This document shows, one piece after another, positions 35,449 through 44,731 of a stretch of DNA of 64,000 bases. The notes beneath the pieces are model-generated. The model searched no databases. It was given only the letters and a program-made list of their open reading frames with translations, and had not been told where the DNA came from. Source of the stretch: Phycisphaerales bacterium (GTDB lineage Bacteria > Planctomycetota > Phycisphaerae > Phycisphaerales > SM1A02); NCBI GenBank assembly GCA_009691785.1, contig SIAM01000002.1, forward strand, positions 1-64,000, read 5' to 3'. Each line of letters opens with the position of its first letter. Position 1 is the first letter of the stretch. A program made the translations under genes and the position numbers.

Positions 35449-36417
35449 ATGAGTCTTAATGCAATTTTCTTGGCGCCAGGTCAAGGCGCGCAAAGCGTGG
35501 GCATGGGCAAGTCGTGGCACGACGCAAGTCCGGCCGCGCGCGCCATCTTTGAAGAGGCCAATGACATTGCCCACTTTCATGGCGACGGCACGCTAAGTCA
35601 ACTTTGCTTTGAAGGTCCCGCTGAGCGGCTGAATCAAACAGATGTCAGCCAGCCCGCGCTTTTAGTGTGCGGCATTGCCTGCCACGCTGCGCTTGTGGAG
35701 CGACACGGTGAGATTGAAATTTCCGGAACGCTTGGACTTTCGCTTGGCGAGTACACGGCGCTGGCATTGGCGGGCGCGTTCACCTGGCAAGACGCGCTGC
35801 GACTTGTTCTTATTCGCGGCCGTCTTATGCAAGAAGCTGCCGTTGCAAGCCAAGGTGGAATGGTTGCTCTGATTGGCGCCGACGAGGAAAAAGCCAACGC
35901 GGTGTGCTTGGCCGCGGCGCAAGATGGAGTGCTTGTGCCCGCCAACTTCAACGCGCCGGGACAAATTGTGTTAAGCGGTCACGCTGTGGCATGCGATCGG
36001 GCCTGTGTTGAAGCCAGCAAACTTGGCCTGCGCGCCAGCAAACTGACCGTGGCGGGCGCGTTTCATAGCCCACTCATGCAACCCGCCGCACACGGCATGA
36101 CCAAGGCCTTGGCGGATGTGCATATTCACCCGCTGAAATGCCCAGTGTGGAGCAATGTCACGGGCAAGCCGCACCACATGAATGAGCCGCAAAGCGTGCG
36201 GAAATTGTTGGTGGATCAACTGGTGCAACCCGTGCGTTGGGACGCTTGCTGCGCCGATATGATTGCATGGCGCGCATCCAAGGAACTGGAAGGCATTTGC
36301 AAGGTGTATGAACTTGCGCCAGGCACCGTGCTGCGCGGATTGATGCGACGAATTCACAAAGCCACTGAGGTCACGACACATGATTCAATTGCGGAAACTC
36401 ACAATGCAAAAAGTTAA
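35449..36417 (+). CDS. fabD: Malonyl CoA-acyl carrier protein transacylase
   Basis: FabD moves malonyl groups from CoA to ACP. The 322-residue product has FLAPGQGAQSVGMGKSW at the start, the nucleophile in GLSLGEYTALALAGA, the catalytic His in AGAFHSPLMQPA, and FNAPGQIVLSG. The ATG is preceded by taggag. It follows fabH after 79 bases. The lipoprotein frame begins inside its last codons, so the two genes overlap slightly. Confidence 0.96.
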   Translation: MSLNAIFLAPGQGAQSVGMGKSWHDASPAARAIFEEANDIAHFHGDGTLSQLCFEGPAERLNQTDVSQPALLVCGIACHAALVERHGEIEISGTLGLSLGEYTALALAGAFTWQDALRLVLIRGRLMQEAAVASQGGMVALIGADEEKANAVCLAAAQDGVLVPANFNAPGQIVLSGHAVACDRACVEASKLGLRASKLTVAGAFHSPLMQPAAHGMTKALADVHIHPLKCPVWSNVTGKPHHMNEPQSVRKLLVDQLVQPVRWDACCADMIAWRASKELEGICKVYELAPGTVLRGLMRRIHKATEVTTHDSIAETHNAKS

Positions 36418-37183
36418 TTTAGTTTCAACATTGCGCGCCACGCTTTCATGCGCCTCTCTCTTGACACTGGTCATTGCGTGCGGCAAGACCGAATCCAACC
36501 AGCAACCCGAGGCCGCAGAAGCGCAGCCGGTGGCGGTGGTGGAAGAGGCGCCCAAAGAATCACTCAACGACATGATGAAGCGCCTTGGCATTGATAAGCG
36601 CGTTCGCGTTGAGGATGGCGACAAAGCCCCAAGCAATCCCATTCAAGCCGAAGTTATCGTTGTGTTTTTTGACGCCATGGTGCACGGCAACGCGGCTAAA
36701 TTAAAGCCGCTGCTCAGTCCACAAGACCAAGCCGTGTTGGCTGATATGCAAGCAAGCGGCCAATGGAAATCCGCCACAGAAAATATCAACCGCGTGAACG
36801 TGGGTTGGATCACGGGCACTGAACCAGACACGCTTTCAGTGTTGGGGTTTTTCTCAACTGGCGATACATTCGCCGCGCAACTGTGGTCACTTTCATCTGG
36901 AGCAAATGATCAGCCTTTGGTCATGACCGCTCTTGCGTCGCCCCAAAAAATTGAAGAAAAACTACAAGGAAGCAAGACTGCCGATCGCATCAAGCAATGG
37001 TTAACATTGAATAAATTAGAGCTAAGCGAAGCCAAAAAACCCGACGAAACAATTGAGGTTCCTCAACAAGATCGCTCGATCAAGGGGGACGCGCCCGGCC
37101 GTTCAGGTTCGGACGATGATCCGCCGCGCCCCTCTTCACGCCCAGGCAAGAGAGCCCCCAGCGACCCTGTTGAAAAACCATAA
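36380..37183 (+). CDS. Lipoprotein within the fatty-acid cluster, function unknown
   Basis: The product, 267 residues from the first ATG, has a hydrophobic stretch and a lipobox (TLVIAC) ending in Cys34. An ATG at 36404 would give a more compact signal peptide (MQKVNLVSTL...) but has a weaker ribosome-binding site than tgagg before 36380. The mature protein has a Gln/Glu/Pro-rich start and an alpha/beta middle part. The tail is Pro, Arg and Ser-rich (DDDPPRPSSRPGKRAPSDP). No family is recognised. Its place between fabD and fabG suggests co-expression but not necessarily a role in lipid synthesis. It overlaps the fabD end by up to 38 bases. Confidence 0.75.
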   Translation: MIQLRKLTMQKVNLVSTLRATLSCASLLTLVIACGKTESNQQPEAAEAQPVAVVEEAPKESLNDMMKRLGIDKRVRVEDGDKAPSNPIQAEVIVVFFDAMVHGNAAKLKPLLSPQDQAVLADMQASGQWKSATENINRVNVGWITGTEPDTLSVLGFFSTGDTFAAQLWSLSSGANDQPLVMTALASPQKIEEKLQGSKTADRIKQWLTLNKLELSEAKKPDETIEVPQQDRSIKGDAPGRSGSDDDPPRPSSRPGKRAPSDPVEKP

Positions 37184-37231
37184 TAATTTTGCGCGCAAAT
37201 TAAATAATTCATGCCTGCGTTGCTTTATGTG

Positions 37232-37259
37232 TTGACATCCATATGAACTCATAAATAAT
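37232..37259 (+). promoter_or_regulatory. Probable promoter of fabG
   Basis: A perfect -35 hexamer TTGACA (37232-37237) is followed after 16 bases by AATAAT (37254-37259), one mismatch from the consensus. Transcription would start near 37266, about 45 bases before the proposed fabG start. Confidence 0.65.
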
Positions 37260-37310
37260 TTTATTAGCTACACTTCTGCACGAATTGAAATTTCTTCAAC
37301 AGGAGATTGC

Positions 37311-38048
37311 ATCATCGAAAAGCGAGTAGCCATTGTCACTGGCGCCAGCCGAGGAATTGGAAAAGCCATTGCGCAACGCTTGGCAAAAGATGGCCGCCAT
37401 GTTGTTGGCGTGGCGCGCACCGATGCCAACCTTGCCGGTGTGATAGCCGCCGTGCAAGCCGATGGCGGTTCCATGGAAGGCATGGCTTGTGATGTGGCCG
37501 ATGGCGTTGCGCTTGCCGCGTTGGTTGAGGCTGTTGCGGAAAAGCATGGTCGCCTAGATATTTTGGTGAACAACGCCGGCATTACCCGCGACGGATTGCT
37601 GCTGCGCATGAGCGATCAAGATTTTGACGAGGTGATTCAAGTGAATTTACGCAGCGCGTTTGTCACCTGCCGCGCCGCCGCGCGCCCCATGATGCGCGGA
37701 CGCTGGGGCCGCATTGTGAATGTCGGCAGCGTGAGCGGTTTGATGGGAAATGCGGGGCAAGTGAACTATTCCACCGCCAAAGCCGCGCTTGTTGGCATGA
37801 CCAAATCAATCGCCCGCGAGCTTGGTTCCAAAGGCTTAACCGCCAATTTGATTGCGCCAGGATTTATTGAAACCGACATGACCGCTAGTTTGCCGCCACA
37901 AGTGAAGGAGGCTGCCCTGCCAAGCATTCCGCTTCGGCGCTTTGGTCTTCCCGCGGATATCGCCGCTGCGGTGGCGTTTATCACTAGCGAAGAAGCGAGT
38001 TACATCACGGGGCAAGTCCTTGCCGTTGACGGCGGCATGTCCATGTGA
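37311..38048 (+). CDS. fabG: 3-oxoacyl-ACP reductase FabG, probable ATC start codon
   Basis: FabG reduces 3-oxoacyl-ACP with NADPH in each elongation cycle. The 245-residue product from 37311 has the NADPH-binding TGASRGIGKAIA, NNAGITRDGLLL, the catalytic Ser in VGSVSGLMGNAG and YSTAK, and the C-terminal SYITGQVLAVDGGMSM. The ORF track starts at a TTG (37380) after the cofactor motif, which cannot give a working enzyme. The frame is open from 37236 with no ATG, GTG or TTG before the conserved motif. aggag at 37301-37305 lies five bases before ATC 37311 (eight before ATC 37314), so translation probably starts at one of these (MIEKRVAIVTG or MEKRVAIVTG). A sequencing or assembly error that removed an ATG is the alternative. 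Confidence 0.85.
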   Translation: MIEKRVAIVTGASRGIGKAIAQRLAKDGRHVVGVARTDANLAGVIAAVQADGGSMEGMACDVADGVALAALVEAVAEKHGRLDILVNNAGITRDGLLLRMSDQDFDEVIQVNLRSAFVTCRAAARPMMRGRWGRIVNVGSVSGLMGNAGQVNYSTAKAALVGMTKSIARELGSKGLTANLIAPGFIETDMTASLPPQVKEAALPSIPLRRFGLPADIAAAVAFITSEEASYITGQVLAVDGGMSM

Positions 38049-38135
38049 TTGTGAAATATGATGTGTGCATGAATGTGTAATTTCCGTTAAGATCCCAAAC
38101 TTCAGACCTGTCCATTTTTGATTTAGGAGAAGCCC

Positions 38136-38393
38136 GTGACCGAGCAAGAGATTGAAACAAAAGTAATTGGAATCGTCGCTGAACAAATGGGTGTTGATAA
38201 AGATCAGATCACCCGCGACACCAGTTTCACCAATGACCTCAACGCCGACAGCCTTGACACGGTCGAGCTTGTTATGGAGCTTGAGGAGGAATTTGACACT
38301 CAAATTCCGGATGAGCAAGCCGAAAAGATCCACACCGTGGGTCAAGCGGTGGACTTCATCAACAAGAACTTATCCAGCGGCAAGGACAAGTGA
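38136..38393 (+). CDS. acpP: Acyl carrier protein
   Basis: ACP carries the growing acyl chain on 4'-phosphopantetheine. The 85-residue acidic product has the attachment motif [13 protein letters not shown], in which the Ser is modified. The start is GTG at 38136, with taggaga eight bases upstream. It lies 87 bases after fabG and 41 before fabF, the usual fabG-acpP-fabF order. Confidence 0.97.
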   Translation: MTEQEIETKVIGIVAEQMGVDKDQITRDTSFTNDLNADSLDTVELVMELEEEFDTQIPDEQAEKIHTVGQAVDFINKNLSSGKDK

Positions 38394-38434
38394 CGCGCGA
38401 GGCTTCTTTAGTCTCGATCGCGTAAAATATTCCC

Positions 38435-39697
38435 ATGCGAACCATCACGCTTCGCCGCGTCGTGGTCACAGGACTCGGCGCAATCACCGATGTCGGTCTG
38501 GATGTCGACTCTTTTTGGGCTTCCCTTTTGGCGGGCAAGTCTGGAATTGGACCCATTACCAATTTCCCGCAAAATGAGGAGTGGACAACACGTTTTGGCG
38601 GTGAAGTCCGCGGCTTTGATTTGGAAAAACATGCGGGCATTGATGGGCGCGAATCCAGACGCATGGACAACTTTGCCATCTACGGCTTGGGCGCGGCAAC
38701 TCAGGCTGCGAACGACTGCGGAATTGATTTCACAACTGGCGATCCTGATCGCCGCGGCGTTGCTGTTGGCAGCGGCGTTGGTGGCATCAACACAATTGAG
38801 ACTGGCTTGTACAAACTTTTGGAGAGCGGCCCGCGCAAAGTGAGCCCGTTCATTGTTCCGCGACTCATGGTCAACGCATGCGCTGGTCAAATTAGCATTC
38901 GCTACAACTTGCGTGGCTTCAACATTGCCACGGCAACGGCTTGCGCCTCTGGCTCGCATTCAATCGGCGCCGCGTACCATGCCATTCAACGCAATGACGT
39001 CGATGTCATGTTCGCTGGCGGCGCTGAAAGTGGAATTGGTCCCGTGTGCGTGGCGGCTTTCAGCGCCATGAAAGCGCTCAGCACTCGCAACGATGATCCA
39101 CCGAAAGCCAGCCGTCCATTTGACAAGGACCGCGATGGATTTGTGCTGGCCGACGGCGCCGCCATTTTGGTGCTGGAGGAATTGGAGCACGCCAAGAAGC
39201 GCGGCGCTAAGATTTACGCGGAAATTATTGGCTACGGTTCCAGCGGCGACGCATTTCACATTGCGGCGCCAGATGAGCAAGGTTCCGGCGCCAAGCGCTC
39301 CATGGCATGGGCGCTGCGCGATGGGCAAGTGAATCCCGAACAAATTGGCTACATCAACGCGCACGGAACCAGCACTCCGCTAGGTGACCGCGCTGAGGTG
39401 AATGCGGTCAAGCAACTCTTCGGCGCGCACGCTTACACATTAGCTATGAGCAGCACCAAAGGTGTCACGGGTCACGCGCTTGGCGCGGCGGGCGGCATTG
39501 AAAGTATCGCCACCATCTTGGCCATTCACAAAGGCGTCTTGCCCCCCACCATTAATTTGGACAACCCCGACGAGGGAATGGATTTAAATTTTGTGGCGCA
39601 CACGCCGCAAGAACGCAAACTTGATTTTGCCATCAACAATTCATTTGGATTTGGCGGTCACAACACCAGCCTTATCTTTTGCCGCTTCAACGGCTAA
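38435..39697 (+). CDS. fabF: 3-oxoacyl-ACP synthase II (FabF)
   Basis: FabF condenses malonyl-ACP with the growing acyl-ACP. The 420-residue product has the start RRVVVTGLGAITDVGLDV, the catalytic Cys in TATACASGSHSIGAA, and the two His in NAHGTSTPLGD and STKGVTGHALGAAGGIE, with NNSFGFGGHNTSLIF at the end. The length is standard for KAS II. It ends the fatty-acid cluster; a GH15 gene starts 27 bases later. Confidence 0.97.
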   Translation: MRTITLRRVVVTGLGAITDVGLDVDSFWASLLAGKSGIGPITNFPQNEEWTTRFGGEVRGFDLEKHAGIDGRESRRMDNFAIYGLGAATQAANDCGIDFTTGDPDRRGVAVGSGVGGINTIETGLYKLLESGPRKVSPFIVPRLMVNACAGQISIRYNLRGFNIATATACASGSHSIGAAYHAIQRNDVDVMFAGGAESGIGPVCVAAFSAMKALSTRNDDPPKASRPFDKDRDGFVLADGAAILVLEELEHAKKRGAKIYAEIIGYGSSGDAFHIAAPDEQGSGAKRSMAWALRDGQVNPEQIGYINAHGTSTPLGDRAEVNAVKQLFGAHAYTLAMSSTKGVTGHALGAAGGIESIATILAIHKGVLPPTINLDNPDEGMDLNFVAHTPQERKLDFAINNSFGFGGHNTSLIFCRFNG

Positions 39698-39724
39698 TCT
39701 CGTCGCCCTTACAATCCCCAACAC

Positions 39725-41740
39725 ATGCCACGAAATATTCCAGTTGGTAACGGCGACATGTTGGTGGCTTTTGACGACCTCTATCGCATTCGCGATTTGT
39801 ATTGGCCGCATGTTGGTCAACCAAACCACACCTGCGGACACTTGCAACGCTTTGGCGTTTGGGCCGACGGACAATTTGCGTGGATGGATAGCCCGGGTTG
39901 GTCGCGCAGTTTTTCATACAAGCACAACACGTTGCTGACCGAGGTGCGTTTGCGCAATGAGCGCCTTGGCCTTGAGTTGCTGTGCCACGACGCGGTCGAC
40001 TATTGGAGCCCCGTGTATTTTCGCCAAGTGATTGTCACGGATCTGTGGAACCGTCCGCGCGATGTGCGCGTGTTTTTTCACGCGGATTTAAGCGTGAATG
40101 AAAGCCCCGTGGGCGACACCGTGGCCTTTGATCCGCAAACTGGCGGCTTGATTCACTACAAAAACGATTTCTACTTTTTGTTCAACGGCAGCCATCCAGC
40201 CGGAGTTGGCGTGACCACCTACGCCACGGGCGCCAAAAGAATTGGCGAGGCCGAAGGCACGTGGCGCGACGCCGAGGACGGCATGTTGAGCCGCAACAGC
40301 ATTGCGCAAGGCAGCGTGGACAGCGCCGTTGGCTTTCAACTTACGCTTGCTCCAAATGGCAGCGAGACATGCGTGTACTGGATCGCGGCCGGAAAAAGTT
40401 ACGACGAAGTGCACGCGCTAAACCAGAAGGTCTGCGACAAAACTCCGCAACGCATGCTGGATCGCACCGAGGCGTATTGGCGTTTATGGTCGCGGCAGGA
40501 ATTTTCTGGCGACGATCCGCTTCCAAAACATTTGCAGCAGTTGCAGACGCGCAGTTTGCTGATCGCACGCACGCAAATTGACAATGGTGGCGCCATTATT
40601 GCCGCGAATGATTACGACATCACACACTTCGCGGGCGACACCTATTCCTACATGTGGCCGCGCGACGGCGCGTTGGTGGCGCAATCATTGGTGTTGTCTG
40701 GGCAAAGCGAACTCAGTCGAAAATTTTTCCGCTTCTGCGAACGCGTGCGCCATCCCGATGGATATTTCCACCACAAGTACAACCCCAATGGAACGGTGGC
40801 TTCAAGTTGGCATCCGTGGCTCACGGAAAAGCCTTCGCTGCTGCCCATTCAACAAGATGAAACCGCGCTTATTCCCTGGGCTTTACGCCAACATTTTGTG
40901 AAATTCCGCGACGTGGAATTCATCAAGTCGCTGTACAACCCGCTGATTGTTGACACCGCGAATTGGATGATTTCATATCGCGACCACCACGGTTTGCCGC
41001 TTCCAAGTTGGGACTTGTGGGAGGAGCGGCGCGGCGTGCACTTGTTCACCGTGTGCGCAACCATTGGCGGCTTGCTTGCGGCAAGTCAATTTGCGCAGGA
41101 CATGGGCGCACATGATCGCGCCACCGATTTCAGCGAGGCGGCGGACCGCATGCGCCTGGCCATGTTGAAACAAATGTGGGATCCAGAGCGCCGCTTGTTC
41201 GCGCGCACCGCCATCGCCGCCGAAGATGGTTCATATCGTCTTGACTTCACCTTGGACGCGTCGGCATATGCGTTGTTCGCCTTTGATGTGTTGCCCGCCA
41301 ACGACTCGCGTGTGTGCGACCACATGCGCGCCATCCGCGATCGCCTTTGGGTGCGCACCGAAATTGGCGGCATAGCGCGCTACGAGCGCGACCCGTACCA
41401 GCAAGTTGAACACAAGGAACTGGAAAATGTTCCGGGCAATCCCTGGGTGATTTGCACGCTGTGGTTCGCGCAGTGGCTGATTGCCAAGGCCACATCCATC
41501 AACGAACTTGACGAGGCCATTCCCTATCTTGAATGGACCAATTGGCGCGCCTCTTCCAGCGGCGTGCTGGCCGAGCAATACCATCCCTACACTGGCGCGC
41601 AAATTTCTGTGAGCCCGCTGACATGGAGCCACGCCACGCTCATCACAACCTCCATGCAATATCGCCTGCGGCACGTGGAATTAACCAACGCCCATGCCGC
41701 GGCGGCGCGTGACGCCCTGATTGATGGCGCATCCGCATAA
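39725..41740 (+). CDS. Glycoside hydrolase family 15 protein (glucoamylase/trehalase-like)
   Basis: GH15 enzymes release glucose from alpha-glucans or cleave trehalose with inversion. The 671-residue product has an N-terminal beta domain (residues 1-240, starting IPVGNGDMLVAFDDLYRIRDLYWP) and a catalytic (alpha/alpha)6 barrel from about 265. Barrel motifs include the YSYMWPRDGALV segment, the putative acid in SWDLWEERRGVHLFT, and the base region GVLAEQYHPYTGAQISVSPLTWSHA. No signal peptide is visible, so it is probably cytoplasmic and may act on glycogen or trehalose. It starts 27 bases after fabF, but a functional link is unlikely. Confidence 0.9.
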   Translation: MPRNIPVGNGDMLVAFDDLYRIRDLYWPHVGQPNHTCGHLQRFGVWADGQFAWMDSPGWSRSFSYKHNTLLTEVRLRNERLGLELLCHDAVDYWSPVYFRQVIVTDLWNRPRDVRVFFHADLSVNESPVGDTVAFDPQTGGLIHYKNDFYFLFNGSHPAGVGVTTYATGAKRIGEAEGTWRDAEDGMLSRNSIAQGSVDSAVGFQLTLAPNGSETCVYWIAAGKSYDEVHALNQKVCDKTPQRMLDRTEAYWRLWSRQEFSGDDPLPKHLQQLQTRSLLIARTQIDNGGAIIAANDYDITHFAGDTYSYMWPRDGALVAQSLVLSGQSELSRKFFRFCERVRHPDGYFHHKYNPNGTVASSWHPWLTEKPSLLPIQQDETALIPWALRQHFVKFRDVEFIKSLYNPLIVDTANWMISYRDHHGLPLPSWDLWEERRGVHLFTVCATIGGLLAASQFAQDMGAHDRATDFSEAADRMRLAMLKQMWDPERRLFARTAIAAEDGSYRLDFTLDASAYALFAFDVLPANDSRVCDHMRAIRDRLWVRTEIGGIARYERDPYQQVEHKELENVPGNPWVICTLWFAQWLIAKATSINELDEAIPYLEWTNWRASSSGVLAEQYHPYTGAQISVSPLTWSHATLITTSMQYRLRHVELTNAHAAAARDALIDGASA

Positions 41741-41838
41741 ACAAGCAATATTGGGCTTCAAAACAAGCAAAATACAATTTCAACCAATCCTTTGCACGGC
41801 AAGTGAATCTGACCTTTGAAATCGGCGAATAAATCCGA

Positions 41839-42948
41839 GTGAAATCCTCCAGACTTGAAGCTGCCCATCTCATTGAATCATCCAACCGCGCCATTGCCAC
41901 GTGGACGGTTGACCAACATTATTGCAAAGACAACACCATAGAGGAGCGTTACGGCGCGAATGGCAGGCGCATGTGGAACCAAGAAGTGGTTTCACGAATC
42001 GCCCACTTGGCTGAAGCCGTGGCTTTGGATAGAGAGAAAATTTTCATTAGCAACGCGTTGTGGTCCAAGACGGCGTTCATAGCCCGTGAATTAAACTCGG
42101 CTGATCTAACCGAAAATTTAAATTGCATGGTGAGCGTCTTGATTGAGCAGCTTCCAAAAGCGATTTCGGATTTGACCACGCCCATAATTGTCCATGCCGT
42201 TGAAACGCTGCTGAACAATCAAGAATGCGTGGTCAGTCCAATGTCGATTGCGGGAACTTCACGCGACCTAGCGCGCATGTATCTAATGCATTTGCTGCGG
42301 CGTGACCGCGCTGAGGCGGAGCGTTTCGTTTCAGATCTGTCCAAAAACGGCCTGACATTTTCTCAAATATGCGAGGGAATATTCGCGCTAGCCATGTTGG
42401 AGATTGGTCACATGTGGCACATCCAAGAAGCCAGCATTGCCGACGAACATTATTGCACCAATGCGACACAACAAATCTTGGAAGTGCTTCGTTCCAAGAC
42501 TCCGCGCAAGGCCAGCAATGGATATCTCATGGTTGCCGCCTCCGTGGGCGGCGACATGCATGATCTTGGCATTCGAATTTTGTCAGCCATTTATGAAACC
42601 GAAGGCTGGAACGTGGAGTTTTTGGGAGCCAACACTCCCGCGCAGGAAATTGCCAACTCCATTGCGCCGCAGTCGTTTCGTGGCGGCGCCGATCTTTTGG
42701 CGCTGAGTGCCACAACAAGTTTGCGCATCCGCACGGTTCAAGAAGTCATCGCCTCTGTGCGCGCCTCGCCCAATGGAAAGCTCATTCCTATTTTGGTGGG
42801 TGGTCAACCATTTCAACACATACATGATCTCTGGCAAGTTGTTGGCGCCAACGCGCAATCCCCAACCGCCTCCGCATCTCTTGAAATTGCGCTTCAACTT
42901 GTGATTGACTCTCACTTGAAGAAACCAAAAGACAGACGCATAGATTAA
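41839..42948 (+). CDS. B12-binding protein with CarH-type light-sensing motifs, no MerR domain
   Basis: The 369-residue product starts at GTG. Residues 1-130 form a helical N-terminal part of no recognised family and with no MerR-type HTH. Residues about 135-220 match the helical cap of B12-binding proteins and contain W193-x9-E203-H204 (MWHIQEASIADEH). Residues about 225-355 are the Rossmann-type B12 domain with D239-x-H241-x2-G244 (GDMHDLG). In CarH the same Wx9EH and DxHxxG residues hold adenosylcobalamin and make the protein light-sensitive. A photoreceptor role here is inferred; B12 binding for another reason remains possible. It is alone between the GH15 gene and the convergent phoH-like gene. 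Confidence 0.85.
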   Translation: MKSSRLEAAHLIESSNRAIATWTVDQHYCKDNTIEERYGANGRRMWNQEVVSRIAHLAEAVALDREKIFISNALWSKTAFIARELNSADLTENLNCMVSVLIEQLPKAISDLTTPIIVHAVETLLNNQECVVSPMSIAGTSRDLARMYLMHLLRRDRAEAERFVSDLSKNGLTFSQICEGIFALAMLEIGHMWHIQEASIADEHYCTNATQQILEVLRSKTPRKASNGYLMVAASVGGDMHDLGIRILSAIYETEGWNVEFLGANTPAQEIANSIAPQSFRGGADLLALSATTSLRIRTVQEVIASVRASPNGKLIPILVGGQPFQHIHDLWQVVGANAQSPTASASLEIALQLVIDSHLKKPKDRRID

Positions 42949-42999
42949 AGCGATCAACGTTCGTTGCGCATAGATGCAATGAGGTGGATCAATCGCGCA

Positions 43000-44499
43000 T
43001 CACAACATGTCCGCTGCCAGGCTGGCCAATTCACTGCGCTCGGTGCGACTTAAAGTGACATGACCTGCGATGCGCTGGCCCTTCATGCGCTCAATCAAAT
43101 GCGAAAGGCCGTTGCTTGCGGCGTCAAGATATGGATTGTCAATTTGCCCAATGTCACCCGCAAGCACAATCTTGGTGCCCTCGCCCACGCGGCTGACAAT
43201 GGTCTTCACTTCATGCGGCGAAAGATTTTGCGCCTCATCAACAATGATGAACTGATGCGGAATGCTGCGACCACGGATATAAGTCAGCGGCTCCATGACT
43301 AATTTTCCGCCAGCCACAAGTTGATCCATGCGCTGCTCCGCGGTCTTGCTGTCGGCCTCATTGCCGCTGCCGCCGCGGGTTGAAAGCAGGTACGCCACAT
43401 TGTCAAACACCGGCTGCATCCACAGCGCCAGTTTTTCATCTTTATCACCTGGCAAAAAGCCAATATCACGACCCATGGGCATGATGGGCCTGGCCACCAG
43501 CAATTTGTCAAAGCGCTCCTCGCGCAACACTTTGTGCATGCCCGCGGCGATAGCCAACAAAGTTTTTCCAGTGCCAGCCGCGCCGATCAGCGAGACCAGG
43601 CGAACCTCATCATCAAGTAGAAGATCCATGGCCATGGTTTGCTGCACGTTGCGCGCAAGAATTCCATAAATCGGTTTTCGCGGACCCGTCACTGGAATCA
43701 AATGTCCAGTGTCGGAAAGCACGCGCGCCAAACCGGTGTGGCTTTCGTCGGCATCGTCTTGCAGGACCACAAATTGATTGGCCACTAGGTCGTGGGCTTT
43801 CAACTCGCCGCCTTCAATGGTGCGGAAGATCAAGCCTTCCAATTGCTCAATGCTTAGTTGACGCTCTTGATAGAGTTCATTAATGATTGCGCTGGGACAA
43901 CTCAACATGGCGTAGCCGCCGTAGAGCCAATCGGCATCCACACGGTCGGCCTCAAAGTCCTCGCTTGGAATATCAAGCGCGTCGCACTTCACGCGCGCGT
44001 TGATGTCCTTGGAAATGAAAATAGTCCGCAGACCACTCATGTGCATCCGATGCGCAACGCCAAGAATTTTGTTGTCGGCCACATCCAGGTCCAGCGCGAA
44101 GGGCGTCTTCAAATCACAACGCTCAATGCGAATGGAACCACCCTGCTCGTTCCACACCACGCCTTCAAACAGCCGACCAATGGAGCGCATCTTGTCCAAG
44201 CGGCGAATCACGCTGCGGGCATTGCGCCCAGTTTCATCGTTGTTTTTCTTGAAATGATCCAGCTCCTCGATCACTTGAAGCGGAATGACCACCTCGTGCT
44301 CCTCAAACTTAAAGAGCGCGTTGGGATTGTGCAGCAACACATTGGTGTCAACCACAAAGTGCTTGCGCAAGTCGGCGGCGGAATCCGATCCAACTTGAAT
44401 TTTTGTTGTCGGCGCAGCCGCGGAATCCGCGGATGGCTTGGATTTGTCGGACTTGGTTTCAGACGGCGTCCGCGATGCGGAAGACGAAGAATTCTTCAA
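43000..44499 (-). CDS. PhoH-like ATPase with N-terminal PIN domain
   Basis: The 499-residue product joins a PIN nuclease domain (about residues 55-190, VVDTNVLLHNPNALFKFEEHEVVIP) to a PhoH-type ATPase with Walker A GAAGTGKTLLAIAAG and Walker B FIIVDEAQN. PIN-PhoH proteins such as mycobacterial PhoH2 unwind and cut RNA. The Ser/Lys-rich segment before the PIN domain is probably flexible. The start is uncertain: the TTG at 44499 has AAGGGA 9 bases upstream and is preferred. The ORF track start at 44676 adds a non-conserved leader. The gene is convergent with the B12 gene. Confidence 0.9.
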   Translation of the reverse strand: MKNSSSSASRTPSETKSDKSKPSADSAAAPTTKIQVGSDSAADLRKHFVVDTNVLLHNPNALFKFEEHEVVIPLQVIEELDHFKKNNDETGRNARSVIRRLDKMRSIGRLFEGVVWNEQGGSIRIERCDLKTPFALDLDVADNKILGVAHRMHMSGLRTIFISKDINARVKCDALDIPSEDFEADRVDADWLYGGYAMLSCPSAIINELYQERQLSIEQLEGLIFRTIEGGELKAHDLVANQFVVLQDDADESHTGLARVLSDTGHLIPVTGPRKPIYGILARNVQQTMAMDLLLDDEVRLVSLIGAAGTGKTLLAIAAGMHKVLREERFDKLLVARPIMPMGRDIGFLPGDKDEKLALWMQPVFDNVAYLLSTRGGSGNEADSKTAEQRMDQLVAGGKLVMEPLTYIRGRSIPHQFIIVDEAQNLSPHEVKTIVSRVGEGTKIVLAGDIGQIDNPYLDAASNGLSHLIERMKGQRIAGHVTLSRTERSELASLAADML

Positions 44500-44731
44500 G
44501 AGGCAAAGTCCCTTCGAAAAGCTGAGCGAACGAGTGGCCGAACCACAAGTCAATAGACCACTCGGATGCACTAGAGTGGATTCTAATTGCCCCCAAGTCA
44601 AGTTCGCGTGAACTTTATATTTTAAAAATATAAATTGTGCCAAAGGCCAAACGCCTTGGGGCGAGGAAAAATACATGCTAGAAGAGTCAAACTTCCCGCT
44701 TAGTGGCTAGAATGATCGCTAAGGAGAATCC

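Noticed and set aside
37380-38048. fabG starting at TTG 37380 as in the ORF track
   Set aside because: This start removes the conserved VAIVTGASRGIG cofactor motif and has no ribosome-binding site; the frame is clearly coding upstream of it.
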